Shown here one piece after another: positions 23,001 through 33,099 of a stretch of DNA of 64,000 bases. Source of the DNA: Pristionchus mayeri (Eukaryota; Nematoda; Chromadorea; Rhabditida; Neodiplogasteridae); assembly GCA_036245805.1 (NCBI GenBank), contig BTRK01000004.1, forward strand, positions 36,875,541 to 36,939,540, in the 5' to 3' direction. The position numbers were made by a program, and so were the translations under genes. Positions within the stretch are counted from its first letter, which is position 1; each line of letters opens with the position of its first letter. The notes beneath the pieces are model-generated. The model searched no databases, was not told the origin of the DNA, and saw only the letters and a list, made by a program, of their open reading frames with translations.

Positions 23001-25475
23001 TGGAGTAATTCCCGTCAGACTTGAACACGATTTTTCAGCTGTTCGGGGGAGAGGTCATGGGGAATCACTTGTGGGAGTTTCGGCTTCTTCCCAGATCGAT
23101 GGAGGATATCGGACACCGTTGATCTGGGAGTACCAGTATCCTTCTTCAACTCACGCACACTGGCCATGGGCTTGCGCTTCAGTGTGCGAAGAACGAGAGG
23201 CTGATCGAGGGTGGGAGGGCGTCCAGAGCGGGGTTGATCATCGAGACCAAACTCCCCTTTCTTGAAGCGGGAGATCCACTTATAGCAGAAGGGTATGGAG
23301 GGGGCGTCAGCTCCTTCCGACTGGGCCAGGGCAGAGTGGGCCTCCTTCACGGATCGGCCAAGACGGTAGTAATGAAATAAAACTGCTCGGAGGTAGAGAT
23401 GGGAGTCCATCACAAGAATCAATGTAGCAACTAGGAGACTGATTAAAGCCTCTCACTACTCAACGTCAGAATGATGCAATGCATTGTTGACAAACAGATT
23501 GCGCAATCACTGCATTTGATCGCGAACTGACTTTTTTCCGAAGCATTATACGAACTTTCCGGACACCCCAATACTTTAGCGGTCTATTTTACGCGATGAC
23601 CAATAGGGCTAGAGATGGTCAGGAGCAGAGGGGCTACGATCGGACAATCTCAAGTTCGAGATAGATACATCCAATTCCAAAGGAGTACTTAGTTGCACAG
23701 AAATTCCGCATAATATTTATCCAAGCAAGCGCGCTCTCTCTCTCTCCTCTTTATAAGAATATAATTTTCTTTCAAATCAAGTCATTTAGCTATTCGCTAT
23801 TTTTTTCAGGACTAATCCGCAGTTCGATTTCACTTCTCCCCTACCGTTGAGTGATGCGACTCTCATTGTGGAAGAGAAGGAACTCCATGTCCACAAAGAG
23901 GTTTTGTATTTTACGGAAATGCGTTAGCGTTCATATTACGTTTGATTCTATTTGATTTTATTCTATTCGATTTGAGTACCTATCGAGTGCTTCTTCTGTG
24001 TTCCGTTCGATGTTCAACGATGAATCTAGAAATGCATTCGTCCTCAAAGGAGTGGAGTATCAGGTAAATAAGCATTCTTTATATTTCCTATGAGATATTC
24101 ATTTGAATTTCGAACTCACAGGATTGTGTCGAGTTCCTTCAATGGATCTATCCATCATCTGTCAAGTATTTTGAAGGTATCATACAAAATATTTTGAATT
24201 GGTTTGTTTTCATCCTATTAGCATGTTTAAATAATTATGTTAAGGTTACCCAACATCCGTGAAATTTTTTGAATTTGTTCGCGCGCCTGTTCACGCTCAT
24301 TCCCTTGCTTTTGCATGCACTCTTGTTACTTTGGCCGTGATCAGGTGCCTGCGGAAATTCATAAATTTTGACCGTTCTGGACAACTTTAATAACTTTTAC
24401 ATTGATTGAACAACATTAATATATTGCAGACGATAGAATGACTCATATTGTCGCATTGGCGAAAAGATTCAATGTTGATGTGAGACAATTTTGCCGTACA
24501 TTTTTCAGTAGTCACACTTTTAGTTCGTCATTGAACAAGTTGCGAACTTTCTCCGTAACACGGAGGGTTTCTCTACAGGCTTGAAGATGGTCCTCCATTT
24601 CGGATACGAAGTAGATGACGAAGTTAGCTGATTTTTTTAACTAAATACATTACTTGCAATGTTTATTTTTAAAATGTCTCAAAACTTTCGCAAGATAAAG
24701 AGCTCCACAATGGTTATTTAACGAAATTCTTAAGTTCAATAGTTCGTGCATGACGTGGGAGGAGGATATTGAAGCTATTGACTGGAAGTGCATCTACACA
24801 CAAATCAAGGTGATCATCGTTCATTGTTCATTGTACTCATTGTTCTGCTTGCATTTGAATTAATTCATGGAAATCAGAAAGCCTGCAAAAGTTAGAAATT
24901 CATGATCAAAGCCGCTAGAAAATTAGTTCCGCGACGGGTTCTCCTGCCTCGATAAATGCAACAAACATTATACGAACTCTTCATCTCCTATAAGGAAACT
25001 TCAGTTCAGAATTTCAGCATTTAGTTAATGAAAGTGTCTTAAAAAATATGGTAGTTGCCCTACCTTTCTGCTACTCTCTCGCCTCCCTCTTTCAGGGGAA
25101 GCCTCGGCCTCCCTCTGAATACATTCTTTTTTGATTCGCCTTTGTGTTGAAAAATATTGTACAGAAAGTAGCGGTAGAGAGAATAATTCTCCATGCCCGT
25201 CATATAGGCGAGAAATGATGCCTTTGCTTTATGTCTTTTAAAATATTCTTGATCATCCTGCATCTCTTAACGTATATTATATAAATAACAAGTATACGAA
25301 TACGATAATATGATAATTTACAACAATTATTTCATTTTGTAATTGACCATTTACCATATTGAAAAATATTGAAAAATTATAAATTCACTATTTTCAGACG
25401 ACTCCTGCCTACAAAGCAATGGAAGATGACCGTGCAAGAGCGATGCTGGAATGGCTGATCGAGAAATGGAAATAA
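20048..25475 (+). CDS. MATH-BTB protein, gene 2
   Basis: Exons with matching phases are 20023(start ATG about 20048)-20090, 20380-20515, 21659-21788, 21890-22024, 22133-22299, 23810-23900, 23977-24063, 24122-24176, 24430-24479, 24524-24622, 24735-24809 and 25398-25475 (TAA). The MATH domain begins at VYEAYTDIGGLTWSLDG, with its first intron at the same codon and phase as in gene 1. The BTB domain reads ATLIVEEKELHVHKE, then YLSSASSVFRSMFNDESR, FLQWIYP and HIVALAKRFNVD; a BACK-like tail ends AMLEWLIEKWK. It is probably a cullin-3 adaptor like gene 1. The intron after 22024 starts GC (GC-AG type). A mariner sits in the intron after 22299. The exon at 20023 can also splice in phase from gene 1's last exon (donor TT/gtatgt at 19828), so a fused double MATH-BTB product is possible. 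Confidence 0.75.
20892..21460. repeat. Inverted repeat with a tRNA-like core
   Basis: Arms 20892-21048 and 21299-21460 are close reverse complements (GCTGAGAGGCTAGAATCC and complement). The 250-base loop holds a tRNA-like sequence. The whole lies in the first MATH intron of gene 2. Confidence 0.7.
21153..21226 (+). other. tRNA-like sequence (pol III A and B boxes), degenerate
   Basis: An A box TGGCTCAGTTGG at 21161-21172 and a B box GGTTCGATCC at 21205-21214 are spaced as in a tRNA gene. The T arm GTGGG-TTCGATC-CTCAC pairs. The anticodon stem and acceptor stem pair poorly, so I do not call a working tRNA. It looks like the head of a tRNA-derived repeat. Confidence 0.55.
22328..23571 (-). mobile_element. 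mariner copy 2 (DD34D), nonsense and frameshift
   Basis: A 1,244-base element with TA on both sides (22326-22327, 23572-23573) and the same TTGGGGTGTCCGGAAAG ends as copies 1 and 3. The minus-strand transposase opens at 23422. A TGA replaces the TGT cysteine codon in the VQVC segment near 23013, and two extra bases (GA) in a GAGAGA run near 22570 shift the C-terminus. The catalytic block SPDLSPCDYH is intact here. It lies in the intron between the MATH and BTB halves of gene 2. Confidence 0.9.
24241..24372. repeat. Degenerate MITE (GGTTACCCAAC family)
   Basis: This stretch matches 53858-54001 in the array, including GGTTACCCAAC, TGATCAGG and CGGAAATTCA. It lies in an intron of MATH-BTB gene 2. 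Confidence 0.5.
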
Positions 25476-26604
25476 TAACTGTGTATCCGTGCTTCTCGAG
25501 CTTCCTAATTGTGTTGTCGCTCTCAGTTTATCCATCAAAATTAAAGTTCCCGGACGAGGATGAAACCCTGATCTGATCCTGATCTCGTCGCGTGTACGAG
25601 ATAGTATGCAAAAGTGAGAGAGCGCGGGATTACGCTGATCATTTTCGGCTTTCCCTTGAGGCTATTATTGATTTTAAGCATTTTTGTATATTCATTCTCA
25701 ACTACAACTTGTACTATTCGAGACGAAACGCCACCCGGAAAGCGAACTCGAGGTTATGAGATGAGGGCGCGGCGCGAGTTTACCGGGGATTTGCACAGAC
25801 GAAAAAATATTTTTACAAAATTTTTCGACATTTAAAATTGTAAATTCGATACAATATGTTTATGTAGTACTAAGGTTAAGGCCAAAACAATTTCCGACGC
25901 CCTGATAATCAATGACAAGTTTATTGAAAGCATGTCATTGCGATCAGCACGCCACAAGAGGAGTGCGGTTGTAGTTATGGTCTAATGCGGGAACCGGGAA
26001 CAACCTAGTGTGCAAGTCCGGCATGATACTGTCACGAACTTTTTGTTCCGATATTTTTTGACACTCTGGTCTAGAAGGACAAGTCATTGAAGACTTGTTC
26101 ATTCCGGACAAGAGTGCCACCAGGGTGATCGCCTTTTGGCTATAGGCTATGACTGGAACTGATACTCTCGCTTAAAGTTACCGGACGAGGACGAAACCCT
26201 GATCCGACCCTGATCCCGTCGCGTGTACGAGAGAGTATGCAAAAGTGAGAGAGCGATGATCATTTCCCGCTTTCCCTTGAGGCTAATATTGATGTTTCGC
26301 ATTTTTGTATATTCAATATCAACTAATTCAGCCATCGGCTATTCGATGGAGGACAAAAAATAGGGGATCAATTTTGTCCTCGTCCGGTAACTTTAATATT
26401 CTACTAGATTATCTCTGAATTTCACGTTTATTTTTGTTCTGTATTAATGAATAACTTTCGCTTGTCTTTTGCTCTTGATAAAGAATGAGACGAAATTAAA
26501 TTTGAATTTTCGATATGTGGTCACCTGTTCCGCAGCGGAGTTTCCGCTATATTTTAATATGTGGAAACAAAACAGGATCGTGGAATTTTTAGCACATTCT
26601 TATT
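25476..26604. other. Spacer with direct repeats
   Basis: No gene is recognised. About 155 bases starting TTAAAGTT(C/A)CCGGACGAGG occur twice in direct orientation, at 25540-25700 and 26170-26325. Both share GTCGCGTGTACGAGA and GCTTTCCCTTGAGGCTA. Confidence 0.55.
26170..26396. repeat. MITE with TTAA ends
   Basis: Ends read TTAAAGTTACCGGACGAGGA and its complement, ending CCGGTAACTTTAA, giving TTAA at both borders. The length is about 227 bases. The copy at 25540 shares only the left part. Confidence 0.6.
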
Positions 26605-27158
26605 ATGAAGAGCGTGCTGAACGATGCGAAGCAGCTCGAGAACCTCCTCGGATACGGTAATCGAGTGATGGAAAATCAATAACATCGATTGATGTTCAGG
26701 ATTCCTGAACGTGGCGAGACACTTCGCGTTCAATCGATTCGACTTCAGTGCGCGTTGTGTGGACACATTCAGAGAGTTAGTTGTTGTCTCAGTTTATTGA
26801 TTAATATAGGGAATTTGTGACCTAAACAAGTTGTATTAGTGATTGTTTGTTCAGGATTCTGGCCAAGCACCCCGAGTGGAAGGGCAAGTTCCGAGAGACG
26901 ACCTACCATGGCGTCGAGGGCAATCCGATTGCAGAACTAGGAAGAAGCATCGTAGAGAAGTGAGGATTTCACCCGATATAATAAACCATTCCTCAATGAA
27001 CGCCGGATTGATGCCCTAGACACTACTGTGCTCCTTTCAGGACTTATGTTCCTTGAATCGGGAATAACTTCACATTTATGATTGATTAGCTCGCTTTCAG
27101 ACCCATTCACAATGGGTGTCTCTACTCCATCCAAGATGAGGAGGGGCAGTTGTGGTAG
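26605..27158 (+). CDS. Small four-exon protein of unknown function
   Basis: The exons 26605-26656, 26700-26775, 26855-26959 and 27101-27158 join with consistent phases through canonical GT..AG introns of 43, 79 and 141 bases, giving a protein of about 96 residues. It starts MKSVLNDAKQLENLLGY, has a middle part rich in aromatic residues (FAFNRFDFSARCVDTF, then HPEWKGKFRETTYHG) and ends SIQDEEGQLW. I recognise no domain. There is no signal peptide or membrane segment, and codon use looks like that of the neighbouring genes. The phase agreement across three introns is the main evidence that it is real. It could be the 3' part of a longer gene whose upstream exons I missed. If the donor at 26960 is not used, the frame ends at a TGA at 26961-26963. 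Confidence 0.55.
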
Positions 27159-28214
27159 AGAGAAGAGAAGACACTCACAGTACTCGAACACAGAAGAACC
27201 ACGAATATTCTACTGTCACGAATCGCGCCTGCGATCAAAAAGTGATAAAAAAATTCGATGAATAATGAATGAATACGATGTGCAAAGTTTGCTGTATAAA
27301 ATACAGTAACCATACTTAATGATACTGTTTTAATATGTGTCGACTCTGCCTGTTTTTGCGTATCAAGAAATTGGAAATACTCGTGATGTTGATGCGTTTT
27401 TTTACTGGATTGCTTTCAAACCATTTTTATTCGCCTTTTAGAACTTTTTTTTTGCTATTCAACACTTTCATTTTTCCTGTTTCACAGCATACACTCTCAC
27501 ATGAACGCATCCATAAGATACTCTTTTTTCCTGTTCAGATACTCTTTTTCCTGTTCGGAATACACATTACATCTCCTTATTTGGGCTCATTCATCGGTTA
27601 AACAGAAAAAAAACAGAATACTATCTTCGGCACCGCCTCTCTCTCTATTAGCACTAACATAGTCAGTATCCCCGATTCCTTGTAGCACACAGCAAGGGGG
27701 GAATCTTCTTAAACTTTATCAGCAAAACAACTGAGAAAGCGACAGTATAATGTCAACTTCAGCTGAACCGAAAAGTGAGTCGAGGCGGGGGAGGGAGCCT
27801 ATTATATGCACAATTTTAACGAAACTTCTAGAATTGGCTAGGTAAATAGAAATACATATGCACCTAGCGAACGCGTAAACACTAATTGAGAAATGATTTA
27901 ATTTTTAAATTGGCGGGGTGAAGTAAAAGGGTACGGTAAGTAAATACTATTGGTTTCCTAATCTAAATGTTTCACTGGGTTATTTCTTCTCATATTATCC
28001 TGTTTGTTCTCCTTATTTACAACACTTATAGAATTGTAAAAACACATTTGTCGATTTTCAAACTCCGATTCGATTAATAAATTTCATATTTATGTTTTCC
28101 TGGAAATTTTAAGTCGTTTAATGGGCGACTCTATCAATCATGCTGTGTGTTTTACCTTTGAATTGATTTACTTGCGATATGTCGGGAAAGTAATTAATGT
28201 TGTCAATTTTCAGT
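27159..28214. other. Spacer, AT-rich
   Basis: No gene is recognised. A mini-exon candidate (27750-27774, MSTSAEPK followed by gtgagt) could be a 5' exon of gene A, but joining it to the exon at 28213 gives a stop. Confidence 0.3.
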
Positions 28215-29477
28215 ATGACCGACACCAAAGAGGAACCAATCGAATTCAACGACGAACCAGTAGATAACTATGATATTCTCAAGGAGGAAGAATCCATTGA
28301 CGATGTGAGTCTTTTATACTTGATTTCATTCAAAAAGAATAACGAGTTTTATTCACTCTTGTGAATTGATACTGCATTTAGTATTATAGTTTAAAATTAT
28401 ACGGCCTAAGTAATACTGCTATACTGCCAGGTGGCAGATATCACAGCATCAGGGACAAAGGAAAACCCAGTGGACGTCAAGGGAGAGCCGATTGATGATT
28501 ACGCCACGCACACAGAGCCAATTATTGATGTGAGTTGTTCTGTTTTTGCTGTAACATAATTTACATTTATGTAAATATTATAATATTCGTATAAAGTGTA
28601 TAACTATAATCATATATACAATGTGTGAAACGTACTACAAAAAGTATGGTCGCTGATTTTTTGTCCTATTTTTAGATTTTTTCGTCACTTATAAGCATTG
28701 TCTGGAAGGACTTTCGCTAAGAAGTTCCCTATTGCCGTAAATGAACTGAAAGTACTAATTTACCTCTTACCTCCTAGTTGTACTGTCCATCAACTGGAAC
28801 TTCTCGTCGAATCAATCAGAACAGTGAGGCTGCGTCAGAAGCAAGGGTCGATTTTTAATCTAATTACTCAATTGAATATGATTTTAATTATGTATAAAAT
28901 TGACAATGTCCCAGTATTATTCTTAATTTGCTAAATGAGCTCAACCAGCCATATCTCTTTTCAGACAAAGTCGATCGAAGCTTCGCAGTTGAGACAGGCA
29001 ATCATGCTCAATCCATCGCAGACTGTGCGCGAATACCTCATATGCCAGAAGACTCAGAAGAGCAAAAAGGTTTGAGGATTTGCAGAAATATTATAGGAAA
29101 TGGTGCATTGGTGAATTTGCGAGGTAGCTACTTTGAAAGTTGTATGAAAATAATAAACAAGCAATGCGGAAAGTCTGAATTAGTCTCAGGTATTCTGAAA
29201 TAATCATCAAATCATCTTGGTTAAAATAATCCTTCTTATTAGGCTCAGCCCTACGAGTGTCTCACTTGCGGTGTGAAATTCGATTTAAAGGCCGAACTGA
29301 GACTGCACTTCTTCAATAATCAGGGTCACACGGATCAAGAACAGGTAAGTGGTTAGATTGTATTATATATTTTATTCCTGTGCAGATGGGTTATCTTAGC
29401 AGTTTGCTTGTGAGGTGAAGGTTAGCGATTTTACTGCTGTCAAGAATATTACTCCAGATAGGCCCGCTGCTAGCTAG
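28215..29477 (+). CDS. Array gene A: class Ib remnant with SUMO-motif exons and one C2H2 finger
   Basis: All six exons keep phase 0: 28215-28304, 28431-28529, 28778-28846, 28965-29069, 29243-29344 and 29403-29477 (TAG). The start follows TTTTCAG by two bases. Exon 1 (DTKEEPIEFNDEP) and exon 2 (VDVKGEPIDDYATHTEPI) are the acidic module also seen in genes D and G. Exon 3 is the CPSTGTSR mini-exon shared across the array. Exon 5 holds CLTCGVKFDLKAELRLHFF with a following H, a C2H2 finger like the last finger of the other genes. The C2CH THAP-like module and the middle fingers are missing, so I read it as a shortened member. It is likely nuclear and DNA-associated by analogy; no evidence of activity is available. 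Confidence 0.6.
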
Positions 29478-29958
29478 GAGTACTGTAAACACTTCCAAAA
29501 TTGTGTAAAAGATTTTCTGAAATTTGTGAAATTCCATGTTCAGTCGTCTGCAATTTTCGAAGATTCAGTGAAGAAAGTAGAATTGAATGAGGATGAAGCA
29601 GGTGAAAAATCATTTTACTATTCGTGTTACTATAGTACCATATGTGTTTTACAAATTTTGTTATTGTTGAAATTTACACGGGTCCTGATTGTACTACACC
29701 ATTTCTCCTATCGTAATCCCTTCCATTGTCGATTTAATGCATTCTTTCACTCAAGATACCTTGAGTTAATTGAGTTGAATCTAGGAGCTCCATGTTCATA
29801 ATTTTGCTCATTAGTTTACCTTGCATAATGGCAGCACCATTCGCACCGAGACCCACTAGAGTGTGAGCTTGTATCTCTCCGCTACATCTGTAATTTGTCG
29901 TCCTTCGCATATAGTATTCATTGTGTTACTTTAAATATACTTTGCTTTCATCTCAGGT

Positions 29959-32151
29959 ATGTCGAGTGAGTACTTCGAATCGGATGGGATCAAAGACGAA
30001 TTAGTCGAATTCAAGGACGAACTTATTGATGATTTTTATGACATCAAGCAAGAAGAATTCCTTGAGGATGTAAGTTTCTTACATCTAATTCATCTTCTCA
30101 GACTGTTGTTTTATTCTGCTGAAATATTCCGAAATTATTAGGGCTCCGCGCGTTTTTGACAAATATGATTGATTGGTTTTAACGTTCTATTTGCTTATTT
30201 TCCATTATTCCAATTAGAGAATTCTGCTTGTAAAATGGATGATATGCTACTATTAAAGGCAGTTACGCACGATGAAATCAAAGAAGAACCTGTGGAGATT
30301 AAGGATGAACTAATCGAGGGTAACGATCATATTAAACAAGAAGAGCCTATTGCTGATGTAAGTTGAAAAATCAACTTTTTATATTTTATCGGTGAGATAT
30401 CCTTGCCTAGTATGCTGGCTTACACGATTCGAGTTGATCTTTGCCTCGATTTTAGAGTGATGGTACAATGAACTTCAATTTCGTAAATTACCATTTTAGA
30501 TCATTGTTCTTGTAACCGGTCGTTTTGTAACTTTTTTTCGTGGAACTGGTGCTTTAATGAAAAAAATCCTAAATAGGAATTGTTGAAAATCTTTTAATAC
30601 AATCGTAGATACATAATATTTGAATAAAATCAAATAAACCGAATGAAAACAGTTTCGAAATGACCACTTCCAAAAAAAGTTTCAAATCAAGCAGTTCCAA
30701 AACAATTATTCCTAAGCGGCAGTTCCGAAAATGCCGGTTCCATCTTTCCAGTTCCAATTCGTACCATCACCGATTTATTACAGCTCATAATTAATATATT
30801 TGGTAGTTAAAGAGATTGAATAGTTGGAACGGGATGTGCCAAAATTGAGCAGTATTTAGGAAAATAGCTGTATTTCCGAGATATACTGCCCATCCTCTGG
30901 AACTTCTCGACCACTCTGTCAGTACAGTGATGCCTCATCGAACAGCAAGGTGAATTTAGTTGTCACTTTAAATTTATTGCTATAATATCAGATAAGTTCG
31001 AGAAGAAAAGAAGTTACTCGAAAGTGCGCCTTGTGCGGAGAGCAAAGTAGAAGATGGGTGTTCTCTCCAACTTCTTCTTCAGAAAGTTCGAGATTCTACA
31101 GTGAACTCATCGAGGTATTTTGTTAAATGCACACAGCTTTCCTCCTTGGATCTGTTTAGAAGTCCTATTAAATGCTTTTTTTCCGAAATATATGGAATGA
31201 CTAAACTATTAAAAATTATTCTGGTGTTGAAATATATTGACGTTCTTCTCAGCTGACTTCTAAGCAGCGGGAAAAATGCGGATTGTTTATCTATAACAAA
31301 CTCCGTGTTTTACTTTGCTCGAAACACGTCAAGAAACCAGAGATAGTGGAGGAGCTACTTAGTCCTTCCACAGGCATTTCTCATCCACTCAATCAGGCTA
31401 TTCCAATGATGAATAGTGGCTTCTCGTTGAAAAGAAAGGTGATTATCCTGTTAGTTTATAAAAATATTTAAGAACATTTGTAGTTTTCTCTTTTGCGACT
31501 TTACTTTTGTTTACAAACTAAGGTATCGTGAGTATTTTCTTAGATACTCTGTCGCTTTACTCCTCAAGACTCTCTCAATCCTTCTCCTCTTTCAGCGCAA
31601 TTCAGTGGGAATTATTAACAGTGCACCTATGAAATCTCACCTGTGCACCGAGTGTGGCAAGATATTTGCTAGCAAGCAAAGTCTCAACAATCACAAGCTC
31701 ATTCACGCGGGTCAGTTTTCCCTCATGTCGTTATGCCCAATTTTTAATTTTTTTAGAAGTGATTTTTAAAAATATTACATGACAAAATATTAAATCTCTA
31801 ATCAGGAGAGGATATATTTGCGTGCTCCCACTGTGAAATCGTCTTCATCTCTCTTTCCATTCGAAACGACCACATTTGCATCGTTCATCCTTTTGAGGTA
31901 CAGTGCTAACTATATATACATTTCCGTTCCAACCGTTGACTTTTTAAATCTCATCCATTTGGATTTTATTTGAACCATATCATATGTTTCCGGATTAATT
32001 ATCATGTTACGATCCATTTTCTGATTCTAAATTATCACTGTAATCCCAAATGAGACATAAGATGACTCCCATCGATGACAGGTTTCGGGTTGATGACAAG
32101 CCAATTGAAGAAGAATCGATGGACGAGCTGCCCCGTTCTTCTAGAAGTTGA
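29959..32151 (+). CDS. Array gene B: class Ia THAP-like plus C2H2 protein
   Basis: Exons are 29959-30069, 30220-30357, 30881-30949, 30992-31114, 31253-31438, 31596-31710, 31806-31897 and a last exon ending at 32151. The ATG is two bases after TCTCAG, a likely trans-splice site. Two acidic exons carry IKDE, IKEE and IKQE (SUMO-acceptor pattern). The CPSSGTSR mini-exon follows. A C2CH module is split between two exons: CALCGEQ in one and LLCSKHVKKP in the next, with 47 residues between the second Cys and the third, within the THAP range. Two C2H2 fingers follow (CTECGKIFASKQSLNNHKLI with H, and CSHCEIVFIS). The third finger exon present in D appears lost, so the link to the terminal PIEEESMDELPRSSRS exon is out of phase with the acceptors I can see. 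It probably acts as a DNA-binding nuclear protein. Confidence 0.7.
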
Positions 32152-32237
32152 TAGTAGTTATTGGATTTCTACGATTTTCCTTAGATATATTTGGCCGTTA
32201 TTTTATGCTTTCTGTTAATTTAGTTTCCTTTCTCTTA

Positions 32238-33099
32238 TGATCTCTGAATAAATATATTTTCTGAAATGGTGGAGATGAACTGAATCGTATTATTCGATGA
32301 AAATATCTCATTGCTCTCGATGGTGATATCTGAATCGGTACTAGGCCGAATGAGAACTATGACGTCATGTCGCATTTGTTATCGGCATGACGTCATAGCT
32401 CTCATCCGACTTAGTGCTTGCTCATCTGCATTAATTAAATGCTTCCAAGTGCAGTGTGAGAGCGTGTATAACTTCGGTTCGCCAAACGGAGAAATGGCAG
32501 CGAAAAGAGTCAGAGATTTCCTTTCTTTCCTTGTTTTGTACCTCGTTGAGTCTTGGGATATCGATTTCTACTTAAAATCTTTCAGCCTCGAATCGAGAAT
32601 GGACTGAGCGAGCCGCAGACAGCGCAGTTCTTTCCTCCGTATCCAGAAGAAGAAGATGAGGAGGACGATGGTCAAAAGTGAGTCTTCCTGCTAGAAACTG
32701 TCCTGAATTGTTTACAATATCTCCTATTTTTTAAATACTCGGCTTTGCAAAACCTCTGAGCCGTCGTGAGCTAATACTTTAACTTTCTCATTATAATAAT
32801 TAACATGCTTATTATAATTATTATTATCCTCTCAGTGAACTGAGAGCATCAAAAGATCAATCGAGCGGTTCCCACATGACTCTTAATCAGAATCTCGACG
32901 AAGTTATCGATAGTATGAATGATGTAAGTTTGTAAATTATAAGCTATATGTTATTTAGTGTGTCTTATCTTTTTATGATTCCTTACTCTTAAATTTCGCT
33001 TTTTCATATTAGTGATAGTTTGCTACCATGTCATTCTCTTAGAACTCACGTTTCTCCCCTAACTAAACATTAATTTTTGTATGTTTTATTATTCATCAG
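32238..33099. repeat. 862-bp segment duplicated almost exactly at 41808-42669
   Basis: Read side by side at an offset of 9,570 bases, I find a single mismatch (C to A at 32482 versus 42052). The block covers the poly(A)-signal region of gene B, a MITE, and the promoter and exons 1-3 of gene C. Similarity falls to ordinary paralogue level just outside. Confidence 0.85.
32339..32417. repeat. Short palindromic MITE (CACTAGGTCG family)
   Basis: This hairpin has arms GAATGAGAACTATGACGTCA and complement, in the promoter region of gene C. The same element is carried in the duplicate at 41909-41987. Each arm contains TGACGTCA, a perfect CREB/ATF-type palindrome. Confidence 0.75.

Noticed and set aside
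32311..32607. 98-residue frame repeated at 41881-42177
   Set aside because: It spans the MITE, promoter and intron of the duplicated class II block; the repetition reflects DNA duplication, not a gene.
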